DNA from: Denitrificimonas halotolerans
GTDB lineage: Bacteria; Pseudomonadota; Gammaproteobacteria; Pseudomonadales; Pseudomonadaceae
Direction of reading: 5' to 3'
Assembly: GCF_034259425.1 (NCBI RefSeq)
Contig: NZ_JAXIVU010000024.1
Location: 1-31,925 of the forward strand
DNA: 31,925 bases
Shown here: in pieces, positions 1 to 8,257 of the stretch
How positions within the stretch are numbered: the first letter of the stretch is position 1
Layout of the letters: each line of letters opens with the position of its first letter
Translations under genes and position numbers: made by a program
Notes under the pieces: model-generated
The model's database searches: none
Told to the model about the DNA's origin: nothing
What the model saw: only the letters and a program-made list of their open reading frames with translations

Positions 1-1
1 A

Positions 2-691
2 CGTGCAGGCAGTGTGGCTGTGCGCCTGCTAGATGATTTTGAAGGCGTGCTGCAAGCCGATGGCTATTCTGGCTATAGCGCGGTCTGCACAGCCAACTCG
101 ATTACGCGCATTGGCTGCTGGGACCACACACGACGTAAATTTGTTGAGGCCGATAAAAGCGCTGATTCTAAAGCTAAAGCCAAGAAAGGCACAGTGAGTA
201 AAACTGATGTGGCGCTCAGTTATATCCGCAAACTTTATCGCGTAGAAAGCAACATCGCGGACAAAACGGATGAGGAGCGCTTAAAAGCGCGTCAAGAAAT
301 CAGCGTGCCAATACTCAACGAGTTTAAACAATGGCTTGATAAAAACGCTGGCAAAGTGATGAAAGGTGGCGCGCTGAAAAAAGCCATCGATTACACCTTA
401 AACCAATGGTCATACCTCATTGGCTACTGCGAGCGCGGCGACCTGATGATCAGCAATATCATGGCCGAAAACGCCATCCGCCCCTTTGCCATTGGCCGTA
501 AAAACTGGTTGTTCGCTGACACACGCAAAGGCGCAGAAGCCAGCGCCGCTTGTTACTCACTGATAGAAACCGCCAAAGCTAACAACCTCGATCCACAAGC
601 CTACATCAAGCACATTCTTGATCACATAGCTGTCGCTGACACATTAGAAAAACTAGAAGCCCTGCTGCCCTGGAATGTAGAACTGGGTTAA
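2..691 (+). CDS. tnpC: IS66-family transposase TnpC, C-terminal part (5' truncated by window edge)
   Basis: The reading frame is open from base 2, so the gene begins upstream and about 229 codons are seen. The protein is the DDE-type transposase of IS66 elements, which cuts and joins the element ends. Visible landmarks are the QADGYSGY block (second catalytic Asp, codon at 59-61), the GCWDHTRRKF segment after it, and MAENAIRPFAIGRKNW carrying the catalytic Glu, followed by the usual C-terminal helical tail. IS66 TnpC is normally around 500 residues, so this is a bit under half. No frameshift is seen in this part. Confidence 0.93.
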   Translation, partial: RAGSVAVRLLDDFEGVLQADGYSGYSAVCTANSITRIGCWDHTRRKFVEADKSADSKAKAKKGTVSKTDVALSYIRKLYRVESNIADKTDEERLKARQEISVPILNEFKQWLDKNAGKVMKGGALKKAIDYTLNQWSYLIGYCERGDLMISNIMAENAIRPFAIGRKNWLFADTRKGAEASAACYSLIETAKANNLDPQAYIKHILDHIAVADTLEKLEALLPWNVELG

Positions 692-714
692 GCTAAGTGC
701 CTAGTTTACAAGGG

Positions 715-735
715 TGCTGATTTAAGGGCGCTTAC
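715..735 (+). repeat. Right terminal inverted repeat of IS66 copy A
   Basis: This 21-base sequence is the exact reverse complement of 31801-31821. It ends CGCTTAC and marks the element boundary. It shows that the elements at the two window edges belong to the same or a very similar IS66 type and point the same way. Confidence 0.9.
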
Positions 736-750
736 GCTGTAACTGAGTAA

Positions 751-951
751 ACTTGCGCAGGCAGTGAGGTTTTAACTGCCAGACAAGAAAGACAAGACTT
801 TGCTAGAGTCACCGAAAAGACCAGTAAGCACGTGTATGACTATGTGATTGCTGATTCAAATACTGAAAAGGAGTTTGCTCAGGCATTGGTGTCTGCCGTG
901 AGGTTGTGGTGTATGCCAAACTAGTAACAGTTAGCTATGAAAGGTGGATAA
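751..951 (+). pseudogene. Remnant of a type III restriction enzyme (Res subunit)
   Basis: Frame 1 reads TEKTSKHVYDYVIADSN followed by TEKEFAQAL. This resembles the stretch of type III Res subunits just before the endonuclease region, where family members typically read ...YDYV.YDS..E..FA..L followed by ..V.VYAKLP. In this copy the EVVVYAKL piece continues only in the neighbouring frame, indicating an indel near 895-900, and homology is lost after YAKL. An in-frame stop lies at 748-750 next to the IS66 end. The helicase part and the Mod methyltransferase are absent, so it is a dead fragment, probably left when IS66 landed or when DNA was deleted beside it. The family call rests on motif memory over about 50 residues. 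Confidence 0.6.
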
Positions 952-1054
952 CTACGAGCTGATGGATTTGGTGGGATAGATATAATTTATAAAGTTTAAA
1001 TCTAGTGGCTTAAAGTTGAGTATGTAGGGGGTATTTTGCCACTTTGCATAATGT

Positions 1055-1088
1055 AAACTACGTCGCCTTAATTGGGGCGGCGTAGTTT
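1055..1088 (-). terminator. Hairpin downstream of the hsp20 gene
   Basis: Arms at 1055-1067 and 1076-1088 pair over 13 positions with one wobble/mismatch, around an 8-base loop. The stem begins with AAA and ends with TTT, so it can act in either direction. It lies just beyond the stop codon of the minus-strand hsp20 gene. There is no long U tract, so terminator function is plausible but not certain. Confidence 0.55.
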
Positions 1089-1099
1089 AAGTTATGGAT

Positions 1100-1522
1100 T
1101 TATTTAACGTTGAGCTTGCGACTGTTTTCCACAACTTTGCGCTTAGGTAGAACCAAGTGCAGCAAGCCTTCTTCGTAGCTAGCTTGTGCGTTCTCTAGAT
1201 CGATTTCCGTTGGCAACTCAAAGCGGCGTGAAACACTACCGTAGTAGCGTTCGCTACGCAGGTTGCGACTGTCTTCACTAGTGCTATTCTTCTGCTGAAT
1301 TTCTGCTTTGATACTGACTACAGCACCATCAATATCGACATGGATATCTTCTTTTTTTACACCAGGTAACTCGGCTTGAACGTTGTAAACGTCACCAGCT
1401 TCTTCGATATCCAACTTGATGCTTTGTGGGAGCGGCTCTCCATGTAGAGGTTTGATGTAAAAACCGCCTAGATCACCCATTAATTCGTCGAACAGTCGAT
1501 TGCGTGTAGGAAACATGCTCAT
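1100..1522 (-). CDS. Small heat shock protein, Hsp20 / alpha-crystallin family
   Basis: A 140-residue cytoplasmic holdase chaperone that binds unfolding proteins under heat or other stress and passes them to ATP-dependent chaperones. The alpha-crystallin domain spans about residues 34-130, with the typical pieces VQAELPGVKKEDI, the RSERYYGSVSRRFELP block and ASYEEGLLHLVLPK. The length is normal for the IbpA/HspA class, although the C-terminus (RKLNVK) lacks a clear I-x-I motif. The start is supported by AAGGAG seven bases upstream of ATG. A sigma-32-like promoter lies upstream at 1558-1585 and a hairpin follows the stop. The gene diverges from the export operon that starts at 1758. Confidence 0.95.
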   Translation of the reverse strand: MSMFPTRNRLFDELMGDLGGFYIKPLHGEPLPQSIKLDIEEAGDVYNVQAELPGVKKEDIHVDIDGAVVSIKAEIQQKNSTSEDSRNLRSERYYGSVSRRFELPTEIDLENAQASYEEGLLHLVLPKRKVVENSRKLNVK

Positions 1523-1557
1523 GAAAATTCTCCTTTGTGGTTCAAGTATGTCTATAT

Positions 1558-1585
1558 ATATAGTGTCTAATTAATATATTTCAAG
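1558..1585 (-). promoter_or_regulatory. Sigma-32 (heat shock) type promoter for hsp20
   Basis: On the minus strand, CTTGAAA (1579-1585) matches the sigma-32 -35 consensus in full. After a 13-base spacer, CACTATAT (1558-1565) fits most of the CCCCATNT -10. The site sits about 35-60 bases upstream of the hsp20 start, which suits direct heat-shock control. An alternating TA run overlaps the -10 region. Confidence 0.55.
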
Positions 1586-1757
1586 AGCTGGCTATACCAA
1601 AAATAATTGATCTATAAAATGTGCGTCATACACTTTCATACAGCACCTATATGTGGTTTGTTCCACGCGCGATGATTTTAATGTTGCTGCAAGTTCCTGT
1701 TGCGTTGCAGTGTTGCTATGCTGTGCGGAATAATTACTCCCTTATGTTGTAAAACCT

Positions 1758-3197
1758 ATGAGCATAAATACATTAGGCAAATTGGCTCGGGTGTGCTGCT
1801 TTTTTATTGCGAGTTGCCTTGTCGCCAGTACAGCGAGTGTGGCCCAAACCTTGTTGAATGTGCAGCAGTACACAGCGAATACGGTTCAGTCCGTGTCGTT
1901 TTCAGCAGCGCAGTCGATGTTGTTTAACTATTCTTGGCAGTTGGCTGCAGCACAAGCTGACTTGGAGAGTAAGACTGCTCGTCAAGAGGCTGTGGCTCAT
2001 TTAGGTGCGCCCACCGTAATTTTGGCCGCTGATAGCATCCACTACAACCTCGATGCTGAAGTGAACTTAAATAAAACTGCCAGGACTGCCATTGAAAATA
2101 TATCGGGTGGTAGTTTGCATTTACCCAGTGCAATTCAGTTACCTAATACTGAAATTAGACGTAAAGGTAATGCGCAAACTGTCAATGCCTTGGTGGCTTG
2201 GCCGATTTATACCGGTGGAAAAATCACAGCTACTAAAGACTTTATAGCGGCACAAACCGATGAGGCTGCAGCAGATATGCGCAGCACTAACAGTATGGTG
2301 TATACCGAGTTGGTGAGCCGTTACTTTGGTGCACAATTGGCGCAAAAAGCGGCGAGTTTACGTCAAGAAGCATTGCAGGCCATTATGAATCATGACCATA
2401 CTGCACAACGGATGTTGGAGGAGGGTATGATTGCACGGGTGGAGCGTTTGCAAGCAAAGGTGGCTTTAGAAGAAGCAAAGCGAGACGCTGAACACGCCAT
2501 AAATCAAGCCAAAACCGCTAATATTGCTTTGCAACGGTTGCTGCAAAGTGAGCAAGCATTAAGCCCTACAACGCCTTTGTTTGTCAGTCAACGCACCTTA
2601 GCACCTTTGCAAGAGTTTATTGATATAGCTTTGGCGAATCACCCTGGACTAGCAAAGGTTGCTGCTAAAAAAGAACAAGCTGAGGCTTTGCATAAAGCCG
2701 ATGAATCCTTGTGGAAGCCTGGAGTGACGGCCTTTGCTCAACAGCAGTTGGATAGCAATCAAAAAAATCGTATGGCAGGTGTCAGTGTGCATTGGACTTT
2801 GTGGAGTCCGTTGGACCGACGCAGTGCTAATCGTTCTGCGTTGGCGAAAATCCAACAGGCTGAGTACTCCGATCAACAAGCTAGAGAAGATATCAGTGTG
2901 TTGGTTGAGATGAACTGGCGTGCGGTGCAAGATGCTCGACAAGCGTATTTTGCTTTGGACGCAAATATTGAGCTAGCCAATGAGTTTTTACGCCTGCGTC
3001 AAGCTGGTTTGCGAGAGGGAACCAGTACAGTGTCTGATTTGATCGATGCGCAGGTGAGTTTACAGAAGGTGCATACTGAACAAGCACAGGCGGCGAACAT
3101 CTATATTCAGGCGTTGATCCAGCTGTTAACCAGTGCAGGAGTACCGGATCAGTTTGAAACATATTTAAATGCTGCACATACGCAGGTTAAGTCTTGA
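1758..3197 (+). CDS. TolC-family outer-membrane efflux protein
   Basis: A 479-residue outer-membrane channel protein and the first gene of an export operon. Residues 1-29 form a signal peptide (hydrophobic VCCFFIASCLVAS, then ASVAQ). The rest shows the two Ala/Gln/Glu-rich coiled-coil repeats of the OEP family, for example around residues 180-260 and 385-460, with the conserved late segment LRQAGLREGTSTVSDLIDAQ. TolC-type trimers form the exit duct for transporters that use a periplasmic adaptor, and the next gene encodes such an adaptor 15 bases downstream. No good ribosome binding site precedes the chosen ATG; it was taken because it gives a complete signal peptide. The substrate is unknown. 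Confidence 0.88.
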   Translation: MSINTLGKLARVCCFFIASCLVASTASVAQTLLNVQQYTANTVQSVSFSAAQSMLFNYSWQLAAAQADLESKTARQEAVAHLGAPTVILAADSIHYNLDAEVNLNKTARTAIENISGGSLHLPSAIQLPNTEIRRKGNAQTVNALVAWPIYTGGKITATKDFIAAQTDEAAADMRSTNSMVYTELVSRYFGAQLAQKAASLRQEALQAIMNHDHTAQRMLEEGMIARVERLQAKVALEEAKRDAEHAINQAKTANIALQRLLQSEQALSPTTPLFVSQRTLAPLQEFIDIALANHPGLAKVAAKKEQAEALHKADESLWKPGVTAFAQQQLDSNQKNRMAGVSVHWTLWSPLDRRSANRSALAKIQQAEYSDQQAREDISVLVEMNWRAVQDARQAYFALDANIELANEFLRLRQAGLREGTSTVSDLIDAQVSLQKVHTEQAQAANIYIQALIQLLTSAGVPDQFETYLNAAHTQVKS

Positions 3198-3212
3198 TTA
3201 AAGGACAGTAAT

Positions 3213-4202
3213 ATGCAACGTAAAAGCACTTTCCTGATTGCTGTTATATGGGTTGTCCTTGCTGTACTGGTTGGTTGGGGGTTGTATCAGGCCAGTCGCC
3301 CTGTGCCTGTGGTGTTGCAAGGGCAAATGGATGCGCAAACCGTTGATATTGCAGCAAAAATTGCTGGGCGGGTGAAGGCAATCTATGTCAAAGAGGGAGA
3401 CCAAATTGTTGTGGGTACACCCATTATGCAGTTAGAAGATCCTGAAATTGATGCTAAGAGAAAGCAAGCCCAGGGTGCGCAAGACGCTGCTGACGCCATG
3501 CTGCAAAAGGCTGAGCAAGGAGCGCGTCCGCAAGAAATTGAAATGGCTAAGCATAAATGGCAACAAGCGCAAGCTGCAGCAGTGCTGGGGCAAAAAACTT
3601 TCCAACGAGTGGATAAACTGGCTCAGGAAGGCTTGCTCTCGCAACAGTCAAGGGATGAGGCGTATGCCAATTATGCTGCTACGCGTGATCAAGCAGCAGC
3701 AGCTCAAGCGCAGTATGAACTAGCCCGAGCAGGCGCACGATCGGAAGATAAAGCAGCGGCCCTAGCGCAAGCTAAGCAAGTTGAAGGGGTCATGGATGAG
3801 GTGGGTATTGCTGAAGCTGAATCACACCTACAAAGTCCTGTAGCCGGCGAGGTGACTCAGGTGTTGAGTAAAGTCGGCGGTATCACTCCGCAAGGGGTAC
3901 CTATTATTACAGTGGTGGATTTAAGCGATCAGTGGGTGGTGCTGAATGTGCGTGAGGACTATATTGCACAATTTTCTTTAGGTGCAACCTTTGAGGGGAC
4001 CTTGCCCGCACTGGCTAGCACAGAACTGGCGCAGCCGATTACCTTTACTGTGTATGCCAGCTCAGTTTTACCGGACTTTGCAACATGGCGTGCGACCCGT
4101 AACAGTTCAGGTTTTGATCTGAAAACTTTTGAAGTTAAAGCCCGTCCGCTTGTGCCAATTAAGGGTATGCGTCCTGGTATGAGCGTTTTGGTTCATCTGT
4201 AG
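3213..4202 (+). CDS. HlyD-family periplasmic adaptor (membrane fusion) protein
   Basis: A 329-residue adaptor linking inner-membrane permeases to the TolC-like channel. An N-terminal membrane anchor lies at about residues 7-25. A biotinyl-lipoyl-like half motif follows (AKIAGRVKAIYVKEGDQIVVG, about 48-68), then a long Ala/Gln-rich alpha-helical hairpin (about 80-200), the second lipoyl half (LQSPVAGEVTQVL), and a beta-barrel region ending in GMRPGMSVLVHL. The arrangement is that of YhiI/EmrA/YbhG-type proteins. AAAGGA eight bases upstream supports the ATG. It lies between the tolC-like gene and two permease genes in one operon. Confidence 0.9.
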   Translation: MQRKSTFLIAVIWVVLAVLVGWGLYQASRPVPVVLQGQMDAQTVDIAAKIAGRVKAIYVKEGDQIVVGTPIMQLEDPEIDAKRKQAQGAQDAADAMLQKAEQGARPQEIEMAKHKWQQAQAAAVLGQKTFQRVDKLAQEGLLSQQSRDEAYANYAATRDQAAAAQAQYELARAGARSEDKAAALAQAKQVEGVMDEVGIAEAESHLQSPVAGEVTQVLSKVGGITPQGVPIITVVDLSDQWVVLNVREDYIAQFSLGATFEGTLPALASTELAQPITFTVYASSVLPDFATWRATRNSSGFDLKTFEVKARPLVPIKGMRPGMSVLVHL

Positions 4203-4212
4203 AGATACGTTG

Positions 4213-5394
4213 ATGTGCTCCAAACAACCTTTTTTGTATAGCTGTCAGCGTGAGTGGCATTGGCTGCTGAGTAGCCGTTGGGATCGTAGCATGATCTTTT
4301 GGCTGCCATTGGCGTCAGTGTTTTTCATTTGGTGGTTGTTCGCTGCCCAGCTGCCATTTCAATTGCCAGTTGGTGTCTGGGATGAAGATCATAGCAGTTT
4401 GAGTCGACAAATCAGCCGTTATTTAGATGCTACGCCAGGGTTGAAAGTGGCGAGGCAATATGCCGATGCACATGAGGCAGAGGCTGCACTGCAAGCCGGT
4501 GAAGTGTACGCGGTGATTTATCTACCCCGTAATTTGAATAGTGACGTTAAAAGTGGGCGTGGGGGCCATATGGTGCTCAACGTTAACGCACAGTTTGGTA
4601 CGCATTCTGGCTTGATTCAAAGGGATGTTACCACTGTGGTAGGTACAGTCTCTGCCGGTATTCAAATGCAAATGCGTGTGACCCGAGGTCAGCCCGTGCA
4701 GCAGGCACAAGCGAGTTTCTCACCATTGCAAGCTCAAAACACGGCTTTATTTAATGTGGCTGGAGATTACCAGATTTTTTTAGGCAGTGTGGTGATTCCA
4801 GCATTGCTACATATTTTTGCCATGACAGCTGGTGTGTACAGTGTTGGACGTGAATTGCGCGATAAAACATTGGGGCAGTGGCTCAATTCGACATTGAGTT
4901 GGCGTGTCAGAGCTTTAGCTTTGATGGGGAAGTTAATGCCATCTATATTGTCATTATCTTTAGTGTCTGCCGTCAGTGTGTGGCTGATTGCACAGCAGGG
5001 CAGTAACAATTTGGCAGCTTTATGCAGTGTGTTATTCAGCCTATGTTTGTTGGTTGTGCTGTCTATTGTGCTGGGCGCATTGATGGCTTTGCTGACTTTG
5101 TCGCTACGAATGGCGTTGTCCGGTGCGGGCTTTATTACGTCGCCGGCTTTTGCGTATAGTGGAATTGGCTTTCCTTTGCTAGCTATGTCAAGTGGTGCTT
5201 ATACTTGGGCGATGCTGTTGCCTTATACGCATCATGCGCGCTTACAGGTGCAGTTGTTGCAAATGCACGCGTCAGTTCATTTCGCTTGGCCGACGTTGCT
5301 GGGTTTTAGTGGAGCGATCTTGCTGCTTTTTCTGCTCACTATTCCATTGTTGCAGCGTGCGTTGCAATCTCCTGAGAAATGGGGTGCACGTTGA
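4213..5394 (+). CDS. ABC-2 type transporter permease (YhhJ/YbhS-like), first of two
   Basis: A 393-residue inner-membrane protein of the ABC-2 exporter class. It has one N-terminal membrane segment (about 27-48), a large periplasmic domain containing GVWDEDHSSLSRQISRYLDA, and five or so C-terminal membrane segments from about residue 190 on. The segment VVGTVSAGIQ before the membrane block is shared with the next protein, showing the two permeases are paralogues. An in-frame TTG directly precedes the ATG at 4213; ATG was preferred. The stop overlaps the start of the next gene by one base. No ATP-binding subunit gene accompanies it here. The substrate is unknown. Confidence 0.85.
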   Translation: MCSKQPFLYSCQREWHWLLSSRWDRSMIFWLPLASVFFIWWLFAAQLPFQLPVGVWDEDHSSLSRQISRYLDATPGLKVARQYADAHEAEAALQAGEVYAVIYLPRNLNSDVKSGRGGHMVLNVNAQFGTHSGLIQRDVTTVVGTVSAGIQMQMRVTRGQPVQQAQASFSPLQAQNTALFNVAGDYQIFLGSVVIPALLHIFAMTAGVYSVGRELRDKTLGQWLNSTLSWRVRALALMGKLMPSILSLSLVSAVSVWLIAQQGSNNLAALCSVLFSLCLLVVLSIVLGALMALLTLSLRMALSGAGFITSPAFAYSGIGFPLLAMSSGAYTWAMLLPYTHHARLQVQLLQMHASVHFAWPTLLGFSGAILLLFLLTIPLLQRALQSPEKWGAR

Positions 5395-6518
5395 TGCCGA
5401 ACATGTCGTTTTGGGCGACTTTTCAAGCGACCTTGCATGCGGTTTTAAAAGATCAAGGTGTTGTGCTGTTGGTAGTGATTGCACCGATTATTTATGGTTT
5501 TTTCTACCCTTGGCCTTATGCTAAAGAGCAAGTGCTACAAGTGCCGGCAGCCATTGTTGATTACGATCAGAGTGATTTATCACGGCAAGTGTTTCGTTTT
5601 GCTGCAGCAAACCCAAAAATCTCAGTGCGTGCTTTACCGAGTGAACGTGCTGCTAAAGAAGCGCTGTGGCGTGGGCAAATTGAAGGTTATATGGTTTTGC
5701 CCGCTGGCTTAAAGCGTGATGTATTGCATCATAAGGCAGGTCATGTAGCTGTTGCAGGTAATGGCAGTTATCTTTTGTTAAACAAGTCTGTGTTGTATGG
5801 CTTTGCCGAAGCAGTGGGAACTGTGTCTGCCGGTATTGCGATTAAGCAGTTTAGCGCACAAGGTATGTCGGCAGAGCAAGCTTTGATTGCTGCGCAGCCT
5901 CTAAAGCTTCATACCAAGGCGTACTACAATATCAGTGAGGGTTATGCCAGTTATGTGGTGCCAGCAGTGGCACTTTTGATTTTGCAGCAGACCTTATTGA
6001 TCGGTGTTGCGCTCTTTGTTGGAACCCTTGTTGAACAGCAGCAGTCGCAGGTCCGGCCGAGCGCGTGGTGTGGGCGCATTCTGGCTTTTTGTTGCTTAGC
6101 ATGGCTGGTTATGGGGTTTTATTTTGGCTGGCTGTTTACTTGGCAGGATTTTGCCAAAGGTGGTAATACTTTAGGCACTTTACTTCTGATTGTGCTTTAT
6201 GCGCCCACCTTGGTGGTGTGGGGGGCTTTATTGGGGTTGTGGTTTAAAGTGCGTGAGCGGGCTTTGCAAGTAATGTTGTTCAGCTCGTTGCCGATGTATT
6301 TTCTTTCTGGTTTTTCTTGGCCTAGCGAGGGGTTGCCGAGTCAATTGCAAGCAGTGCGCTGGCTGATTCCTAGCACGGCTGCGATTCAGGCTTCCGTACG
6401 TTTGGATCAAATGGGAGCCAGTGTTAGTGTAGTAGCCCCCTACTTATTGAACATTGCTTTATTAGGTGGTGTTGGATTCGTCTTGCTCTTATTGGTAGGG
6501 CGGCACAGCGCCGATTAG
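5394..6518 (+). CDS. ABC-2 type transporter permease (YhhJ/YbhS-like), second of two
   Basis: A 374-residue paralogue of the preceding permease with the same plan: one N-terminal membrane helix (about 19-37), a periplasmic domain beginning VPAAIVDYDQSDLSRQVFRF, the shared AVGTVSAGIAI segment, and C-terminal membrane helices. The ATG at 5394 overlaps the upstream stop (TGATG), which favours it over an in-frame ATG 15 bases earlier. The two proteins probably pair as a heterodimer feeding the HlyD/TolC-like parts. The operon ends here and no nucleotide-binding subunit follows, so energy must come from an ATPase encoded elsewhere, or the system is incomplete. Confidence 0.85.
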   Translation: MPNMSFWATFQATLHAVLKDQGVVLLVVIAPIIYGFFYPWPYAKEQVLQVPAAIVDYDQSDLSRQVFRFAAANPKISVRALPSERAAKEALWRGQIEGYMVLPAGLKRDVLHHKAGHVAVAGNGSYLLLNKSVLYGFAEAVGTVSAGIAIKQFSAQGMSAEQALIAAQPLKLHTKAYYNISEGYASYVVPAVALLILQQTLLIGVALFVGTLVEQQQSQVRPSAWCGRILAFCCLAWLVMGFYFGWLFTWQDFAKGGNTLGTLLLIVLYAPTLVVWGALLGLWFKVRERALQVMLFSSLPMYFLSGFSWPSEGLPSQLQAVRWLIPSTAAIQASVRLDQMGASVSVVAPYLLNIALLGGVGFVLLLLVGRHSAD

Positions 6519-6618
6519 TTGATTTTTAAGGTTTACGCTCATATAGCTGGTGTAACCTTAATACCTATTGTGTAGGTGTTAAGTGGTTGACTGGCAAGTA
6601 AAATGAACGTGACTTGGT

Positions 6619-6624
6619 TATAAT
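6619..6624 (+). promoter_or_regulatory. Possible -10 element upstream of the srf/tag-like locus
   Basis: A perfect TATAAT lies about 95 bases upstream of the first gene (start 6720). A TTGACT at 6587-6592 is 26 bases upstream of it, too far to be its standard -35, so the promoter would need an activator or a weak -35. This is the most likely transcription start region for the operon because 6519-6719 is the only real gap before it. Confidence 0.35.
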
Positions 6625-6719
6625 GCCCCGCTTATTAAAGTAAGCCGTTATTTATAGTTGAAGATCTATTGCTGACCATTGTTAATGGATAGCTTTAGCC
6701 ACCATATACAGGGGGAGCA

Positions 6720-8240
6720 ATGTCAGGCTCGGTGCTGAGTAAATTAACAGGGAAATTATTGCGCTCAGGGCGTGCAGGGGAGTACAGCGCTCTTGGTGAA
6801 GTTGGGCAGCCTGTCTTTAGAGTTGCCGGTCAGTTGCGAGAAGCGTTACGACGTAAGTTGGGTGTGATTGATGAGAAGACAGGCCTTACTTATGCGGATC
6901 ACTTTGCAGTTCCTAAAACGGATCAAATGGGCGATGTGATTGATTGGTATAGTAACTGTCCTGGTGATGTTGTGCCATGGTCCTCAGCCACAGAAAATGA
7001 GCGTGAATCAGCAAGGCGTCAATTACGCACCTTAGAACAGAAAATCTCTGAGTATTGTGATGATTTTAATGCGCAGCGCTTAGAGCGCAATCAGTCAGGT
7101 AAGTCAGTATCAGGTGCTGTCGATCCGCAAGTATTTACTCAGTTGCTCTCTAAAGTGTTGCACACGCCAGATGCTCATCATGTTTATTTAGTTAATGGTT
7201 TTGCTGTTCTTACTTTTTGGGGGTTTGTTTACCCTAAAACTAACGTGCCTAATGACCCTTTGCTGCACCTTTTTGATGCACCTCAAATCAACCCCCCTGT
7301 GACAGCATTAAATCAGGCCATAACTGAGCCTATAGCACCAGCGGTTGCACCAGCCGCGCCCGTTGAAGCGCCAGTTCAAGTGGCGAAAAAGCCTTGGTGG
7401 CGTCGATGGCTATGGTGGTTATTATTGCTTTTGTTGCTACTGCTTTTATTGTTAGGTTTGCGGCAGTGCAGTCCAACAATGGCAGATAAGTTGGGTGTAC
7501 CTGATTTTTCTTTGAGTGCGCCAAGTATGAAATTACCCGCTATGCCTGAAATGCCTAAATTTCCAAGTGCTAATTTAAGTGGGTTAAAAGTACCCGGCTT
7601 TAGCGGGACGCAGGCAGGTGCCCCTAACGCGAAAGCCGGAGCAGAGTTAGGAGGCGATCTACCGCAGTTGCCGAGTAAAGAGCAAGATTCTTCTATGCTT
7701 AGTGCACCTGAGCTGAACGATAGCTCTCAGGCAGATTTAACCGCAGACTCTACCGATCAAACACCTCGCTCTGGCCCGATGGATGTAGAGGATCATGCCG
7801 GTGTGCCTCAGCCTCCTGCATTACACGAGCCAGGTACAGGATCTCCAACGGGAGCTGTTGTACCAAATGGTCAGCCGTTGCAAATACCGCCTGAATTACA
7901 GGATGGTCAAGCGGACTTTTTAAATGGTAAGTGGAAAGCGGGCGCTGGAATTCAAGATAAAAATACAGGTAAGCCGTTACGCCTTGAATATGAATTCAAC
8001 AAAGGTCAAGGTCAAGTCACGGTCAAAGCAGCAGACGGTATGCGCTGTATCGGTGATGTCAATGCACGCATGGTGGATGGCAATATGCAGATTCAGAGCT
8101 TAAGCCCAGCACGTTGTGCCGATGGTTCAAGTTTTGATATGCCGGAAATTAACTGTGCGCCTGGTGCGGCTTCAGCAGCGGACTGTGTTGGAAATTATTC
8201 CGATACGCGCTTCCCAATGTCGATGCGTAACACTCAATAA
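6720..8240 (+). CDS. srfA: SrfA-family membrane-anchored protein
   Basis: A 506-residue single-pass inner-membrane protein. Residues 1-220 look cytoplasmic, with an EY(C)DD-type helical part and a W-rich fold (VIDWYSNCPGDVVPW about 73-87; HVYLVNGFAVLTFWGF about 154-169). An Ala/Pro linker leads to RRWLWW followed by 12 consecutive Leu (membrane segment about 230-247). The periplasmic part has a low-complexity Pro/Gly/Ser region and a C-terminal domain (about 390-500) with paired cysteines that may form disulfides. It is called SrfA from position and architecture: it precedes srfB and srfC as in Salmonella-type srfABC loci. GGGGGAG before the ATG is a strong ribosome site. The N-terminal domain resembles that of the protein at 21904. 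Function is unknown. Confidence 0.7.
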   Translation: MSGSVLSKLTGKLLRSGRAGEYSALGEVGQPVFRVAGQLREALRRKLGVIDEKTGLTYADHFAVPKTDQMGDVIDWYSNCPGDVVPWSSATENERESARRQLRTLEQKISEYCDDFNAQRLERNQSGKSVSGAVDPQVFTQLLSKVLHTPDAHHVYLVNGFAVLTFWGFVYPKTNVPNDPLLHLFDAPQINPPVTALNQAITEPIAPAVAPAAPVEAPVQVAKKPWWRRWLWWLLLLLLLLLLLLGLRQCSPTMADKLGVPDFSLSAPSMKLPAMPEMPKFPSANLSGLKVPGFSGTQAGAPNAKAGAELGGDLPQLPSKEQDSSMLSAPELNDSSQADLTADSTDQTPRSGPMDVEDHAGVPQPPALHEPGTGSPTGAVVPNGQPLQIPPELQDGQADFLNGKWKAGAGIQDKNTGKPLRLEYEFNKGQGQVTVKAADGMRCIGDVNARMVDGNMQIQSLSPARCADGSSFDMPEINCAPGAASAADCVGNYSDTRFPMSMRNTQ

Positions 8241-8257
8241 TTAGGGACTGATCAATA

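Larger units (their letters stand above)
1..735 (+). mobile_element. IS66-family insertion sequence, right-hand part (copy A, truncated by window edge)
   Basis: This is the 3' portion of an IS66-family element: the end of the tnpC transposase gene, then about 44 noncoding bases, then a right terminal inverted repeat at 715-735. The repeat, read inward on the minus strand, begins GTAAGCGCCC, the GTAA start usual for this family, and is a perfect 21-base match to the left repeat of the copy at the other end of the window (31801-31821). Only the right end is visible. The first 8 bases outside it are GCTGTAAC (736-743), the expected target duplication, which cannot be checked because the left end is missing. 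It borders a type III restriction gene remnant. Confidence 0.9.

Noticed and set aside
6560..6580. Hairpin after the second ABC permease as a terminator
   Set aside because: The stem is AT-rich with a wobble and no U tract follows; it is too weak to call.
6587..6624. TTGACT plus TATAAT as a full sigma-70 promoter
   Set aside because: The 26-base spacing is far outside 16-18, so only the -10 was kept, at low confidence.
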